46,806 bases of DNA from Nocardia aobensis NBRC 100429 (GTDB lineage: Bacteria; Actinomycetota; Actinomycetes; Mycobacteriales; Mycobacteriaceae): NCBI RefSeq assembly GCF_000308375.1, contig NZ_BAFQ01000287.1, forward strand, positions 1 through 46,806. The letters run 5' to 3'. How positions within the stretch are numbered: position 1 is the first letter of the stretch; the number at the start of each line of letters is the position of its first letter. This document shows, piece after piece, positions 11,601-18,749 of this stretch. The position numbers and the translations under genes were made by a program. The notes under the pieces were generated by a model. That model saw only the letters and a list, made by a program, of their open reading frames with translations. It was not told the DNA's origin and did no database searches.

Positions 11601-14600
11601 GTCCGGCTCCGGTGAGATCAACAGGTCCGGCGGTCGCGACGCCCGCCAGCTGAGCGATGCGGCCAGTGGCGTTCTCGGCCTCCACACCCAGCAGATAACG
11701 CAACCCCACCACCCGGGCGCCGATGGTCGCGAGTGCGACTTCGATCTCCTTCGCCTGCGCAACGGTCATATTCGGAGCCCGCGCCGCGGCGAGTAGTGCA
11801 TCGATACGTCCGGACAGCGCGCTGTCGGCCGCGAACAGGTCGCGTCCGGTCTGCAAAGCTTCCTCGACGTGCGCTGCGGCCCCGTGCAGGGCCGTGATGT
11901 CCAGCATCTGCCGCTCGCGCAAACTGGGCGGCGCCGGGCGCTGTTCAGCGGGAAGCGACATGGACGCGCGAATTTCGGCTTCCAGCTGGGCCCGCGACGA
12001 CTGTAGACCCTCGGTGGCAGTGCGGACCGTGGATTCGACAGTCCGCAGCACACGCGCTGCGTGAGCACGGCCGGCGAGGGGGGCGATATCCCATGACATG
12101 AGGTCCCGGCCCACGCTCGACAATTCGACGCGGGTTCCGCCCTGCCCCGCCCAGGCTCGGGTCAGGCGACCGAACAGTTCGTCGATGGGAATGGCTGTGA
12201 CACCGTCGCTCGCGCAGGTGATGGTTTCTTCGGAGGGCCGGTGGGCCGTCATGCTCACGTGCAGCACACCATCGTTGCCGGTATTTGCGTGAACCGCCCA
12301 CTCGCGTAGATCGTTTTCTTCCTGTGTGTCTTTTAGGATCCAGCGGCCGTTCGCGACTCCCGAGATGTGAACGAGTTCCGCGATATCGACGACATCGGAG
12401 ATCAGCCTGTCTTCGGGGTCTGCCGGAATCCCAGCCACCGGCTGCAGCCGCAGCACAGTCGTGAGCTCTCGCATCAGCCGGCCCTGCCCGTGAATACCAT
12501 CGCTTTCCGTGGTGCGCTGGGCCGGTAAATGCCATTCGGGCCGGCCGTCGTTCAGAGTAACTATGGTCGATGTGCGGGCGCCATCGGCCAATTCGCCGAC
12601 CAGATCCGAGATTCCGATGGCGATCTCTCGCATTTCGGTGCGGCTCAGCGTTTCCCGATCGGACAAGCGGACCTTTGTTTTTGCCAGCCATCCGCTATAG
12701 CGAGGGTCGTCTTTCGGCAGTCTGGCTTCCAGCATCCTGGAGTAACTGAAAATATCCTGTGCTTGCGATGGCTTCAATGTCACCGTGGCCGGGACACAGG
12801 CCGATTCAATGGCTCCGTCCGCGGTGAGTATGCCCGCGAGTTCGGTCACCTGTCTGGCTGCCTGTTCACCAAGACGGCGGCGGCATACCTGCGACTGGTT
12901 GCCGATCGCCGACAATGCGACGGCGGCTTCATGTTTCAGCGCGCTCGCCGGCAGGGTCCCCAAATTCGCTTTCAGATCATCGATTGCCTTGCCGCGCGGG
13001 TGATTTCCCGCGAATAGGCCGCGACCTACGGCCATCGCGTCGGTCAGCAACTGAACCAATTCCGCCGGAACATCATCACCCACCTCCAGAAGGTCGATTG
13101 CCGCCTGGGCGGAAGCCACTGTCTCCTCGGCCTTGTCGAGCTGAGACACCCCGGCGGTCACGGCGTCCGAGAGCGGGATATCCCAACCCGCGACCATCAA
13201 CTGCGCTTTATCGGCGGAATGCACACGAACTCCGGCCCCGCCGAGACCGGCCCAGTGCCGAGTCAGCTGATCGTGCAGACGGTCCGCCGCGATCGCCGCG
13301 TCAGCGGTTTCGGAGATCAGATCCGTCGGGGCAGGGGAAGTGGTCAGGGTGAGCGTCAGCACGCCGTGGTCGTTCACCGCGTAGCCATGCACAGGCTGTG
13401 TCCGACCGCCCTCGACGGTTGTAATCCAGTGCACGGGCACCCGCCCATCTGCGGTATGTACGGCGGATAAGGTTTCCGGCACGGTCGAAATCGGGGCCGA
13501 CCGGCTCGCCGCTATCGTCGTTGCGGCAGCGTTACCGGAGTCCGGTGGTGCGGTGAGCTCTCCTGAAAGGGCATCGGCCAGCTGCGTTGCGTGAACGTTC
13601 ACCCCGGCCGATTCAGTCGTGTCGTCGTGCCGTTGCGCCTGGCGATCGGCACCGACCGCTGCCGATGGTTCGGCGATCGTCCCGGCCGGTTGCCCGGCGA
13701 TTGCCCCTACCTGCGACGCGGCCCCGGTCAGCGGCGTGGCGGTGCCGCCTTCCAGCAGCTGGGAGCCGGTGCCCGGGTAGGTGACACCGCCGGCCGGGTG
13801 AGCTGCCTGCTGCAGGTGGTGGGCCAGAGCGCCGAGCCACTGGCCCGTCACTGCCAGCCTCGCTCGCGAAGCGGGGGTCGACTTCTCCGCGTTCGCTTTG
13901 CAGGCCGTGCTGTAGTGCTCGACGATCGGGGCCGCGTACGGATCGGAGGAATCGAAGAGCGCATCGTCGCTGGAGAGATAGAACACTGCCCGGCCCCGCT
14001 GACTCTTGTACTCGACGGTCTTGCCGTCGGCAGCAAACACCTCTCCGATCCGTCCGGCCCGCTGATACACCTGTTTGTCCAGATCGGGGGACAGAATCGA
14101 CATCGCGCTGGCCCGTACCAGCAGCCCGCCCTTGGCCTCGACCTCGGCGCTGATCTTGACATCGGTTCCGCGTGAGGCGATCCGGTTGGCGATCACGATC
14201 TTGCCGCGCTTCTCGGTAAAGGTCAGTCCCAACTCGCCGACCATGCTGCCGCGTCTGCGCACCTCTACCGGCTCACCGGCCGTTTTGGTGATGGCGGCCC
14301 AATGCTCCTTGAAATTCGCTCCTGCAGCTTTCGCCGCGAGCTGATCTTGATGAATCTGGGTGTGGGCGTCAACCGAGCTGAGGGCGTCATCGATATTGAG
14401 CACGCCCCGTTTCGTGAGTTTGGCGCGGACGAGCCGACTGAGTTCGGCGACCTCGCTGTTGCGATCACAGACCACCAGCTGCGGTAGCGTTTTCTTACCG
14501 AGGAACTCGTCGACGATGTCGTCGGACATTTTTTCCATTTTCTGGGCGTGCCGCGCACCGGCCGCAATCGGATCCTCGCGCTCCAGGCGTGATTCCCACG

Positions 14601-17600
14601 GTGGTTTCACTTCTTCGGGCGCCGCCATATTCAGCTCGGCGCGCATCACATCGGATGCCCCGAACGCCGTGCCGGATGCCCCGGTGACCTCGTCGTATTT
14701 CTTGAGAAGATCTACGATCGTGGTCTCGGACAGAGTGCGTGCCGAATCTCGGATGGTCAGGCCCTCTTTGGCCTCCACCGCCTCGGCGAGGCCCCTGCTC
14801 CATCTCGATTCCATGCCGGTCTCGACGTCATAGTTGACGTGGCCGGTGGACTCGTTGATCAGCAGAACCTTTTTCTCGTATGCGGGTTTCGCACTCGTAC
14901 CGTCGAGGCCGATTTCTTCTACACCGTAGCCGTGCAACTCATCGACACCGTAGGGGTGCAACTCTTCAACGACATAGGCGTCGTTGCGCCTGGTCTCGTG
15001 GTACCAGTGCGCCTGCATCGCCATCCGTAGCCGAGCGAGGTCCTCGTCCTTGCCCTCCCGGCTCGCCTCCCGCATCCATTCGGCGCGCTTCCTCAGCATC
15101 GCGTCCGCAGCGGTGCGCAGGCTGTTCCGGTGCTCGGGTTCGAACCACTCAGCGAGCAATGTGCGAGCCTTCTCCAAGCCATCGGCGGTGAATTCTGGCG
15201 GCCTGCCCCGCGCCGGCTGATCCAGCGGATGGGTGAAATCCGCTTCGGATAACTTGCCCTGAGCGATCGCGTCGGAAAAACACTCCTGAATGGAGCGAAT
15301 GTATGTCTGTACCTCGGGTGGTGCTGCTGCCGACGTACCTTCGGAAAGGACGAATAGGCCGTTCATCCACTTCACTACGGCGTCGAATTCGTCGATGACA
15401 ACCGCGTCGGCACGATGCCAATTTCCCTTGTTGAACGCGTGCGCGTAATCGTCGGGGGTACCAACGAATATCGCACCGCGTCCGGGCCGCGCATTCGCCA
15501 TCGCTGCGTCCGACTGCACCCGGTGCGTGTCGTAACCCAGCGAGCCCGCGATGTTGTCGTACATCTCGAATTCTCGATCGGCCAGATCCGGGGCGTTGGT
15601 CATGAAATGCACCGTCTGCCCGCGCCCGAGCCGGACCAGGTTGTGCACGAGGAACATCGCGGTCTTCCCCCCGCCGGGACGCAACTCCACCACATTCCTC
15701 GTCATCCGCCGCGCCCCGTACAGCTGGTCCGGGCGCAAGACGATACCTTCGGGATTGCCTGTGTCCCTGGTTATCCGGCGAGTAATCTCGACGGCCGCCA
15801 GATGCCGCTCCTCGTCGGTGCTGCGTGCGCTCTGCAACCACTCGAGCAGCGCCTCCTTGGGCATGGCGCCGAAGTTCTCGTCGAAGGCACGGTACGCCCG
15901 GCACCACTGCTCAGTCTCGGCCCATTCCTGAGCCCGTTCTGCCGCTTCCGGTAGTTGCGGCGGTTCGGCATCCGAGAGTTCCGCGGTCCCGGGGAGCGGG
16001 CTGTCTCCGACCCCGTCGGCGCGGATGGGTGGTTCGGCCCCTGCGCCGCGCTGATCGCCTGGTATGGGCCCCTCGCCGCCTGCTTCCGGAGCCGGTAAAC
16101 GAGATTCGCCGGGTGAATGCGCGATCCCCGCCGGCGAAGACTCGGCAGGCTTCGGGTCGGCGTCGACGGATCTCTCACGTTGTCCCATCACCGCTTTCGC
16201 CGTCACCGCGCCCTTCTCCGGTGCTTCGGGCGACGATTTGGCCGCAAAAATGGGTGATTTCGACCCTGTCGGTGGGGAATCGTGCCGCGCGGGCGGGCTC
16301 AATGGCCCGCCGTGGCCTCTCTTTCGTTCCGAACTACTTGCTCCACCCGAGCCCTCGTCGACTGTTGGGGTCGCCCCTTTCCCGTTCTTCCCGCCGACGG
16401 CGGGCACAGCCCCCTTTTTTGCCTCGCCTTCGGATCCCCGCCGCAGGACACGTCCAGTGCTGTCGCCGTCTTCAGCGCTCGGCCGCTTTCGGTCCGGCGG
16501 CACAGCCGGTTTCGCATCCTCGCCGGTCGAGCCAAGGTTGCCTCGCCGTCCGGAAGCATCGCCCCGCGCACTCGTATGTTCCGGTTCCGGAGGGCCGGGA
16601 GGTTTTCCGGGACCCGAGGCCCGTGCGGGAACCCTAGGCGAATCGGATGCCAGCCGGGGATCGGATTCCGGCCGCGCGTGGGACGAAAATTCTGGATCGC
16701 CCTGATACTCAGCGAGTTTCGTCGAAGTCATCGGTGTTGTGTCGCTGAAACGGGGAGCGAGAAGTTTAGCGATCTCCGCCCTCGATTTGCCGGCCAGTGC
16801 CGCCCGTGGACCGTTCGGAACCGGTCCGGATGGTGTGCGGAGTCCGGTCACCACTCCACCGGCACCGAAGACCACGCCCGCGGCGGCGCCGGCACCAGCG
16901 CCCGACAGCAGGTCTCCCAGCTTCGGCGTCTCGAGCCGCGCCACCGATGAGGCCGCGATGCCTGCGGCGCCACCAGCGGCCCCACCCAGCACAGCGCTCG
17001 CCACGCCGCTGCCCGCGATCAAGGCTTTTCTGCTCAGACCGGCCGCTTGTGATCTCGCGATCATTCGACCCGCACCCTCACCCACCCTGATGCCGGCTGT
17101 TCCACCGACTACACCGCCGGCCGCTCCCGCGATCGCCGCGTCACGCAGCCGATCTCCGCTCCAATGGCCGGTCACGCCCATGCCGACCACCTGCGGCAGT
17201 AGCGCCTGCGTCGCTCCCATCGCGGCCTCGAAGGGCAACAGCAGGCCGCGGCGTTGGGCAGCCGCCCGTGCCCCCTTGGCCAGGAGGATATCCAGCAGTT
17301 TGTCTCGTGCGACACGTACGGACTTTCGGAGGCTGGCCTCTTTTGCGGCCAATTCCAGAGCCCCGGCCGCCGGATTCACAACAGCCGCGACCACTGCTGC
17401 CCCGGCCTGCGCCGCTATCTCCACCGCCGTGACGGCAATGACGATTTTGGTTTCCCGGATATCGGTACCACCGTCACTCAGCTGACGCGCCAGGCTTTCA
17501 TACGCCTTCCCGAGCTCGCCGGTGACTTGGTACAGTTGTCGGCCCCCGATCACCATCTGGTCGACCGCCGCACCGGACCAAGATTCGAGCTGGTCGACTA

Positions 17601-17775
17601 CGGATGACAAGTCCGACGCCAGCTCTTCCCACTCCTGCGCCAACGGACGAATCAAATCCCCCGTCCGAAGCATCGTCCCATCGAGCGCCTGCGGGAAGTC
17701 CCCGCCCGCGATCTCCATCACCCAATGCGGCAACCATTGCGGCAGTTCGATATTCGAGTACTGACTCCAGGTCAC
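2479..17775 (-). CDS. Giant WXG100-class multidomain effector with SecA, papain-like, MFS and GHKL domains (5' part)
   Basis: The start is GTG at 17775, whose GTGA overlaps the stop of the gene upstream; the longer frame from 17925 is only a run through that gene. The frame is 5,098 aa, the last 82 out of register after the C5 run at 2724-2728. Domains in order: WXG100-like head (5-125; LPQWLPHWV then a helical bundle); Gly/Ala-rich segment (140-330); acidic and Pro-rich linker (358-605); SecA-like motor (606-1315); a helical module in two copies (about 1466-1650 and 1826-2046); a Cys-peptidase-like domain (about 2410-2570, WCVVMS); long helical region; papain-fold domain (about 3606-3740); MFS-like membrane domain (3866-4283); a degenerate GHKL-like segment (about 4560-4640) and the first half of a second GHKL domain (4983 onward). 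The head is typical of type VII-exported polymorphic toxins. Substrate and activity are unknown. Sure of the domain order; unsure whether the whole chain is exported. Confidence 0.85.
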   Translation of the reverse strand: MTWSQYSNIELPQWLPHWVMEIAGGDFPQALDGTMLRTGDLIRPLAQEWEELASDLSSVVDQLESWSGAAVDQMVIGGRQLYQVTGELGKAYESLARQLSDGGTDIRETKIVIAVTAVEIAAQAGAAVVAAVVNPAAGALELAAKEASLRKSVRVARDKLLDILLAKGARAAAQRRGLLLPFEAAMGATQALLPQVVGMGVTGHWSGDRLRDAAIAGAAGGVVGGTAGIRVGEGAGRMIARSQAAGLSRKALIAGSGVASAVLGGAAGGAAGIAASSVARLETPKLGDLLSGAGAGAAAGVVFGAGGVVTGLRTPSGPVPNGPRAALAGKSRAEIAKLLAPRFSDTTPMTSTKLAEYQGDPEFSSHARPESDPRLASDSPRVPARASGPGKPPGPPEPEHTSARGDASGRRGNLGSTGEDAKPAVPPDRKRPSAEDGDSTGRVLRRGSEGEAKKGAVPAVGGKNGKGATPTVDEGSGGASSSERKRGHGGPLSPPARHDSPPTGSKSPIFAAKSSPEAPEKGAVTAKAVMGQRERSVDADPKPAESSPAGIAHSPGESRLPAPEAGGEGPIPGDQRGAGAEPPIRADGVGDSPLPGTAELSDAEPPQLPEAAERAQEWAETEQWCRAYRAFDENFGAMPKEALLEWLQSARSTDEERHLAAVEITRRITRDTGNPEGIVLRPDQLYGARRMTRNVVELRPGGGKTAMFLVHNLVRLGRGQTVHFMTNAPDLADREFEMYDNIAGSLGYDTHRVQSDAAMANARPGRGAIFVGTPDDYAHAFNKGNWHRADAVVIDEFDAVVKWMNGLFVLSEGTSAAAPPEVQTYIRSIQECFSDAIAQGKLSEADFTHPLDQPARGRPPEFTADGLEKARTLLAEWFEPEHRNSLRTAADAMLRKRAEWMREASREGKDEDLARLRMAMQAHWYHETRRNDAYVVEELHPYGVDELHGYGVEEIGLDGTSAKPAYEKKVLLINESTGHVNYDVETGMESRWSRGLAEAVEAKEGLTIRDSARTLSETTIVDLLKKYDEVTGASGTAFGASDVMRAELNMAAPEEVKPPWESRLEREDPIAAGARHAQKMEKMSDDIVDEFLGKKTLPQLVVCDRNSEVAELSRLVRAKLTKRGVLNIDDALSSVDAHTQIHQDQLAAKAAGANFKEHWAAITKTAGEPVEVRRRGSMVGELGLTFTEKRGKIVIANRIASRGTDVKISAEVEAKGGLLVRASAMSILSPDLDKQVYQRAGRIGEVFAADGKTVEYKSQRGRAVFYLSSDDALFDSSDPYAAPIVEHYSTACKANAEKSTPASRARLAVTGQWLGALAHHLQQAAHPAGGVTYPGTGSQLLEGGTATPLTGAASQVGAIAGQPAGTIAEPSAAVGADRQAQRHDDTTESAGVNVHATQLADALSGELTAPPDSGNAAATTIAASRSAPISTVPETLSAVHTADGRVPVHWITTVEGGRTQPVHGYAVNDHGVLTLTLTTSPAPTDLISETADAAIAADRLHDQLTRHWAGLGGAGVRVHSADKAQLMVAGWDIPLSDAVTAGVSQLDKAEETVASAQAAIDLLEVGDDVPAELVQLLTDAMAVGRGLFAGNHPRGKAIDDLKANLGTLPASALKHEAAVALSAIGNQSQVCRRRLGEQAARQVTELAGILTADGAIESACVPATVTLKPSQAQDIFSYSRMLEARLPKDDPRYSGWLAKTKVRLSDRETLSRTEMREIAIGISDLVGELADGARTSTIVTLNDGRPEWHLPAQRTTESDGIHGQGRLMRELTTVLRLQPVAGIPADPEDRLISDVVDIAELVHISGVANGRWILKDTQEENDLREWAVHANTGNDGVLHVSMTAHRPSEETITCASDGVTAIPIDELFGRLTRAWAGQGGTRVELSSVGRDLMSWDIAPLAGRAHAARVLRTVESTVRTATEGLQSSRAQLEAEIRASMSLPAEQRPAPPSLRERQMLDITALHGAAAHVEEALQTGRDLFAADSALSGRIDALLAAARAPNMTVAQAKEIEVALATIGARVVGLRYLLGVEAENATGRIAQLAGVATAGPVDLTGAGRTELLQRAEAARGFLDENDSRGRELDQILSALRQLDRDKEKGGLELPSLAGNLTAIVNQILEDLRRRPSTVFHVDENGVVWTAAADTADSAAEDNVTTLLAAHEAVWLDVAWQSVRDDVAETVLAGLNASATTQPNSARFYYDGVNFRQRGAVAEDGPGPVSLADLLADPAKHPGTQQAAFETLRNIYGLDVSERSKLVTTIRRFRTLDRQRRRTDTVGALRLQAQLAAVADPGRAREIHARLMEDIDTGRAAELLETLAAGRVKSGRATLYQALGRIADKAADPTSARQQYYLLADLDRTDRGRTLLEELAGAVPVSHRKARELAVELAFAAAVLAGRQHYGVDQETIVRLPQWCVVMSLLTLNQSAYLVTGNRMVGSPQEAIGRAGTEAPVSSFLAGAHHEFIGEDSAAAFEQIAAQLGCGRDASLAERIGASGRKVVVHVEYPRTATPDTPGQSATGSRQYRPAGDDFTILNHNGVMVAVALVDGRIVEFTEAELADGLKFWMTSFDEQGTAAKPFLSGPVDEEFDELAEDQAAQDSYIRSLRELADRIGLTSPEQEALTDPDRYRDQLDGYVAQFGPEESRQSQIALVPSGGNNRTMSWEQFEQLAQRVRDYQQLTSRIRAASGTVRPYSATTTGEQGTTRAEDDNPSTGDSSGTGVVRDAAPGPDNPTTEGVGPGYPGAVGAVRRPSDSQFRPPTTAPPPVSENTDLARHGTVLRAAYESEPHFVTLLVTAHLSGECAVAMMEYLDSDSPQPPAAMPAMVARAIVALGVPFSEKRPQWEEKDSRDSTATALISAAARLWWTTFADLAGRIGADASIEPSDLLARARNRAGDRTVAAQFAARDVEHLFKMWPRILTAAMSEGKADLLGKHPPVSADHARRGTGTVIPDASGRIDAGGAARRGDREVALSRLDDLPPIPENFTEWNVPVRGDLATAVETVTKLAQHQATVLAAVRDLLVSSSDLIEELGLAEWVEAGAQPAMLDRTELEGRIAAATRTQRPRATRRAVKALEEALAHWAEIDRRSKAAQSRADASAAEAAAEAIGGVELGSSARLVDGIRVEVFHRPGHVGVLPHLLTTAMDLHAGSVITREVRVDAAGRVLVQNQPEPVREALRRYHKLLLDARKEAGEQLTASQATGASPGRDDISSRPMLKKWGQLIAVTEHIYAKACEDVDSAFPAEPDFALLPSDRQQIEAKMLAVLQTYAVALRTVRMQAAALAAHEWRNLLAPDESKPPTVAKREEQDGRTALGNNQTSTRSEGHTEQAKRIGNWAALRSSQNEHGERNYRLTIFSPRAEDETVPRQWLKALTLHGIEVKFHHVQVDREGRTVWTESFHEPTEETSVDPSEGLFEDPEILITSICARLDVSLRQYGVDFTRGGSADEFTEPWQQQSLGTTIEDLARHIENCASDRFVRDRMRHAWFRLRAQSDSEVEQENPDVETARIHALSHAEKLSIGLGKHHTAIGRLTWQLFALTDSPRDLKSAQRENLHLAARSIEAEQDRQTEKVLDTIAESLQSEAWMQRGRPSGLEEARNALAKIEQWRHQPHPSAMNACVSWITGILHALGNSKGIARPNPTDRLLGDIERNIQAGLQRDHEIHKGDPVRRAAARLAASDDDDTVAVVVSKGERAHAYVLTKFDSTIWIYDNLIEGKKHRVREFEADKWQPKYRKPDYAYYATFESTTEGLVAKRTPAESEVESGHRHQEVTGPPDRDAIGKLRKLFRRGSHAAQPDTTQVADRLAREHGFLVSGQATASTGDNTPDSSTADVEARLAWQHGFTVDRASALDDLSSSQESRTLNSRIMARVDSIRDWIAADLGYLSAKAGLIVNSMGTQLATAAATEIYAKMGSGLAGLRSLDEVAMVLFLLFAGNAADRHESTKLARRADMWGAITAVMAGTAVLFGGPFLGLTLAGTLLLQGISAAYSEAANGSTLKALAGKARRDALVRFQSVLQNVIRSSALALTPFLLLVFGPVALFYANAASFAVNALLTRLQPKIEPPDTSSDSTRVGIARAASDVVHDLHLRSSALANAAGNWFTGVGQITAGVATWNAGLPWWEISLALLLGPFAGMLGSTISGRYFKDKVYTSALIRRIVSIKYVGIAAAAAIQALVGDPILSSLALAIGWGVHSFTLLPLNTLRRRVAPPAVSQRIDAITGALNRSASILGGIIGGALLVVDFRLAVGATAAAAVGFLGAGALVQRFPQLSQLRSIMPGFLGLRGPRRLPHHPLAPYLNDRQIADFQRLPQVPISKSDEVAEWQANLGVVPVRDRSAHYGPSKVPSKAQVKLAKRAFKKLQRGEIASMLQLGGQEREALIICFPWLLADRPFGFHETAAFSNAACEQLLRLEAERISTIPKGDRTAVDRQKLNYLEKLWEGVVKAEEDARVRDPDSKVLFLRLSPDRLYAWIGIHKRVPNGEVDLTFLRVGPDDVSDDAWTRLLFEPEVAAEEPFAKPGRRDITITEEIPETGFYQISVGPLGRDGERLTAEEWQRQAAEAGQRVAQRIRTYGLTEGFESEQIEESIAATLLKCGSISDGEVILTTRVANRTIHFDVQHTGSEPPDSLPLPWATGINSGSTQGRSYTCFELDKSLIRHLLPPDLRDFCREFEADHPITAADLAAETARMLENKKFSSFEVRRICSGIETSPDLKPLPWLGDVVVGCSGVLPGGRKAFAVAAPGYRGLVVSVEELPWARDSSSIEDPTYRDETRYSRSPLPGQKNREGIVEGTAKAELHDRIVGTVSELAQHIDRENKLRVQILSGLTIDLHTNSFVITAPRINTPIEGSFRRLGDILLVAAWNRVESPTVTEPRKIRDDNPKASTGVGTTEAGASSSPRPSIGWAGATAVPPAVDPGALQAAIDRIVRGHRESKRGQRADGRAVAQVEPAHRIVPQVTDATYPVRPWGVTPRILEQFALQVPVPRPGMGTGGESASHARDRILASTRSRVLNSLARVPGVTGRDSRHRATTDLGSGDELVRAHPGGRCHRHRKSAGGRPAVDPLRGAREERAQKFARWNASDGCRRLPGYRIVAGPWDDR
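2724..2728 (-). other. Single-base frameshift in a C5 (G5 on the coding strand) run
   Basis: On the coding strand the giant frame reads VPGVTGRDSR across the G5 run, whereas the frame ending at 108 reads GLRAETADTAQRLISEVVTN. Removing one G gives VPGLRAETADTAQRLISEVV, a continuous GHKL domain with the N-box in place. In the second frame there is a TGA stop shortly upstream (about 2754), so that frame cannot start earlier by itself. The joined reading frame from 17775 to 108 is then 5,888 codons. Either a real inactivating mutation or a homopolymer error. Confidence 0.75.
4940..6185 (-). other. MFS-like transporter domain embedded in the giant effector
   Basis: Residues about 3865-4283 form about 12 hydrophobic helices in the two-bundle pattern of the major facilitator superfamily. 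After the first helices comes FAGNAADRHESTKLARRADM, which matches the conserved cytoplasmic loop 2-3 motif (G-x3-D-R-x4-R). The nearest functional relatives by feel are the enterobactin/macrolide exporter type. A polytopic transporter inside a WXG100-headed protein is not a usual polymorphic-toxin module and is difficult to reconcile with secretion of the intact chain. Confidence 0.75.
6560..6965 (-). other. Papain-fold (Tox-PL-like) domain of the giant effector
   Basis: Residues about 3605-3740 of the giant contain MNACVSWITG (candidate nucleophile Cys), then KGERAHAYVLTKF (candidate His at the start of a strand) and IWIYDN (candidate Asp), spaced as in papain-like toxin and glutamine-deamidase domains of bacterial polymorphic toxins. 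Such domains cleave or deamidate proteins. An earlier segment of the same chain (near 10060-10545, with WCVVMS and a later NHNGVMVAV strand) looks like a second, less certain member in which the catalytic His cannot be placed confidently. Confidence 0.55.
13830..15960 (-). other. SecA-like motor domain inside the giant effector
   Basis: The segment contains the ordered landmarks of the SecA translocase ATPase: Walker A GGGKT near 15664-15678, DEAD-type Walker B VIDEFD near 15382-15399, a strand matching the SecA linker (NESTGHVNYD, then GLAEAVEAKEGL), TGASGTAFG corresponding to the SecA MTGTA motif, RGTDVKIS corresponding to GRGTD, and YQRAGRIGE corresponding to the arginine-finger RGRSGRQGD motif. 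It is shorter than housekeeping SecA (about 700 against 900 residues) and has a different insert where the preprotein-binding domain lies. All nucleotide-binding residues I can place are kept, so ATPase activity is plausible. Confidence 0.85.
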
Positions 17776-18749
17776 CACGCACCGCCCGCGACCGCACTCA
17801 CCGCCACCCACTGCCCGGCGACGGTCTGCGCACTCACCAGCTCGGAGAGCCTTCGCAGCGGCTCCGGAATCGCCGCCTCCACACAGCGGACCCTGTAACC
17901 GGCAGGTTCGAGTATCCCTACGCACTGCCCGGTCATCCCGTCCATGTCCGCGACGCCGATCACTACATTCGCTCGCGTGCGGACCGCGTGGCGCGCCGCC
18001 TGGAGGAGCCAGTCACCGACCTCTGCCGAAACCCGGGCATCGCAAAGGCCGGCCTCCGCACCGTTGGGATGGAAACCTGCGAACACACCCGCCTCTACTA
18101 TTGCGGCGCCCGGCATGGCCGCGGCGTGCCAACGCACCATCGCCGCAACACCTGAACCAGGACTACCGGACACCACTACCGCGGCCGGGGCATCGGATGC
18201 GGCAAGCTGTCCGAGCACGATGGATACGATCTCGGTCTCGGGCGTCGCGGCCCGATAGTTCGACGGCCGGTGCGCCCCTGGTTCGCCTCGCCCGGCCTCG
18301 GCTTCAGCGCGCCAACGAGCCCACCGAGCGCCGAAGTCGGTGATCCAAGCCGGTATCAAGTCGAACCGCCGCGGGTCCAGCGTCGCTAGTTCAGCCACAC
18401 ACTGGGCGCGATACCGGCTGTACACCTCCGCTCCGGTGCGCCGCAGTTGCGCGCTGCACCAGCTCATCGCACCGGTAGCCAGCGTGGTTGCAACATCGCA
18501 GCAGCGTGCCGCGATCCACTCAGGTACAGCACCGAACTCTGTTCCAGCGTTTGCCTTTTCGAACACTTCGCGAGCACGCTCGGCCGCCGCCCACCGTTGC
18601 TCGGCCGGTGCCGCTTCGACCCGAGACAACGCTATTCGCGTCCGTGGATCCAGCTCTACGTCGGCCCGCAACGGCCCACCGGTCAGTGCTGCGGCCAATT
18701 CCACTTCGAACAGCTCCCGCGGAACCGGGGCGATACCTCCCCATCTCAT
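17772..18749 (-). CDS. Zeta-toxin-like P-loop protein with degenerate Walker A
   Basis: 325 aa from the ATG at 18749, which overlaps the stop of the gene upstream as ATGA; the frame is open to 19097 but the extension only shadows that gene. The N-terminal half (1-180) is helical with no recognised family. From about residue 185 the protein resembles the zeta/PezT kinase fold: VVVSGSPGSGVAAM in the place of the P-loop, then AAIVEAGVFAGFHP like the D-x-F-R-x-x-H-P motif of zeta toxins, then a strand NVVIGVADM. The Walker A has GVA instead of GK[ST], so phosphoryl transfer is doubtful; it may act as a binding or chaperone-like partner for the giant effector. Its stop overlaps the GTG of the giant gene, so the two should be made together. 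Confidence 0.65.
   Translation of the reverse strand: MRWGGIAPVPRELFEVELAAALTGGPLRADVELDPRTRIALSRVEAAPAEQRWAAAERAREVFEKANAGTEFGAVPEWIAARCCDVATTLATGAMSWCSAQLRRTGAEVYSRYRAQCVAELATLDPRRFDLIPAWITDFGARWARWRAEAEAGRGEPGAHRPSNYRAATPETEIVSIVLGQLAASDAPAAVVVSGSPGSGVAAMVRWHAAAMPGAAIVEAGVFAGFHPNGAEAGLCDARVSAEVGDWLLQAARHAVRTRANVVIGVADMDGMTGQCVGILEPAGYRVRCVEAAIPEPLRRLSELVSAQTVAGQWVAVSAVAGGAW

Noticed and set aside
17778..17925. Start of the giant at 17925
   Set aside because: The first 50 residues only shadow the zeta-like gene; the GTGA overlap at 17775 is the natural start.
17772..18749. Active zeta toxin with epsilon antitoxin
   Set aside because: Walker A lacks the Lys and no epsilon-like gene is adjacent.
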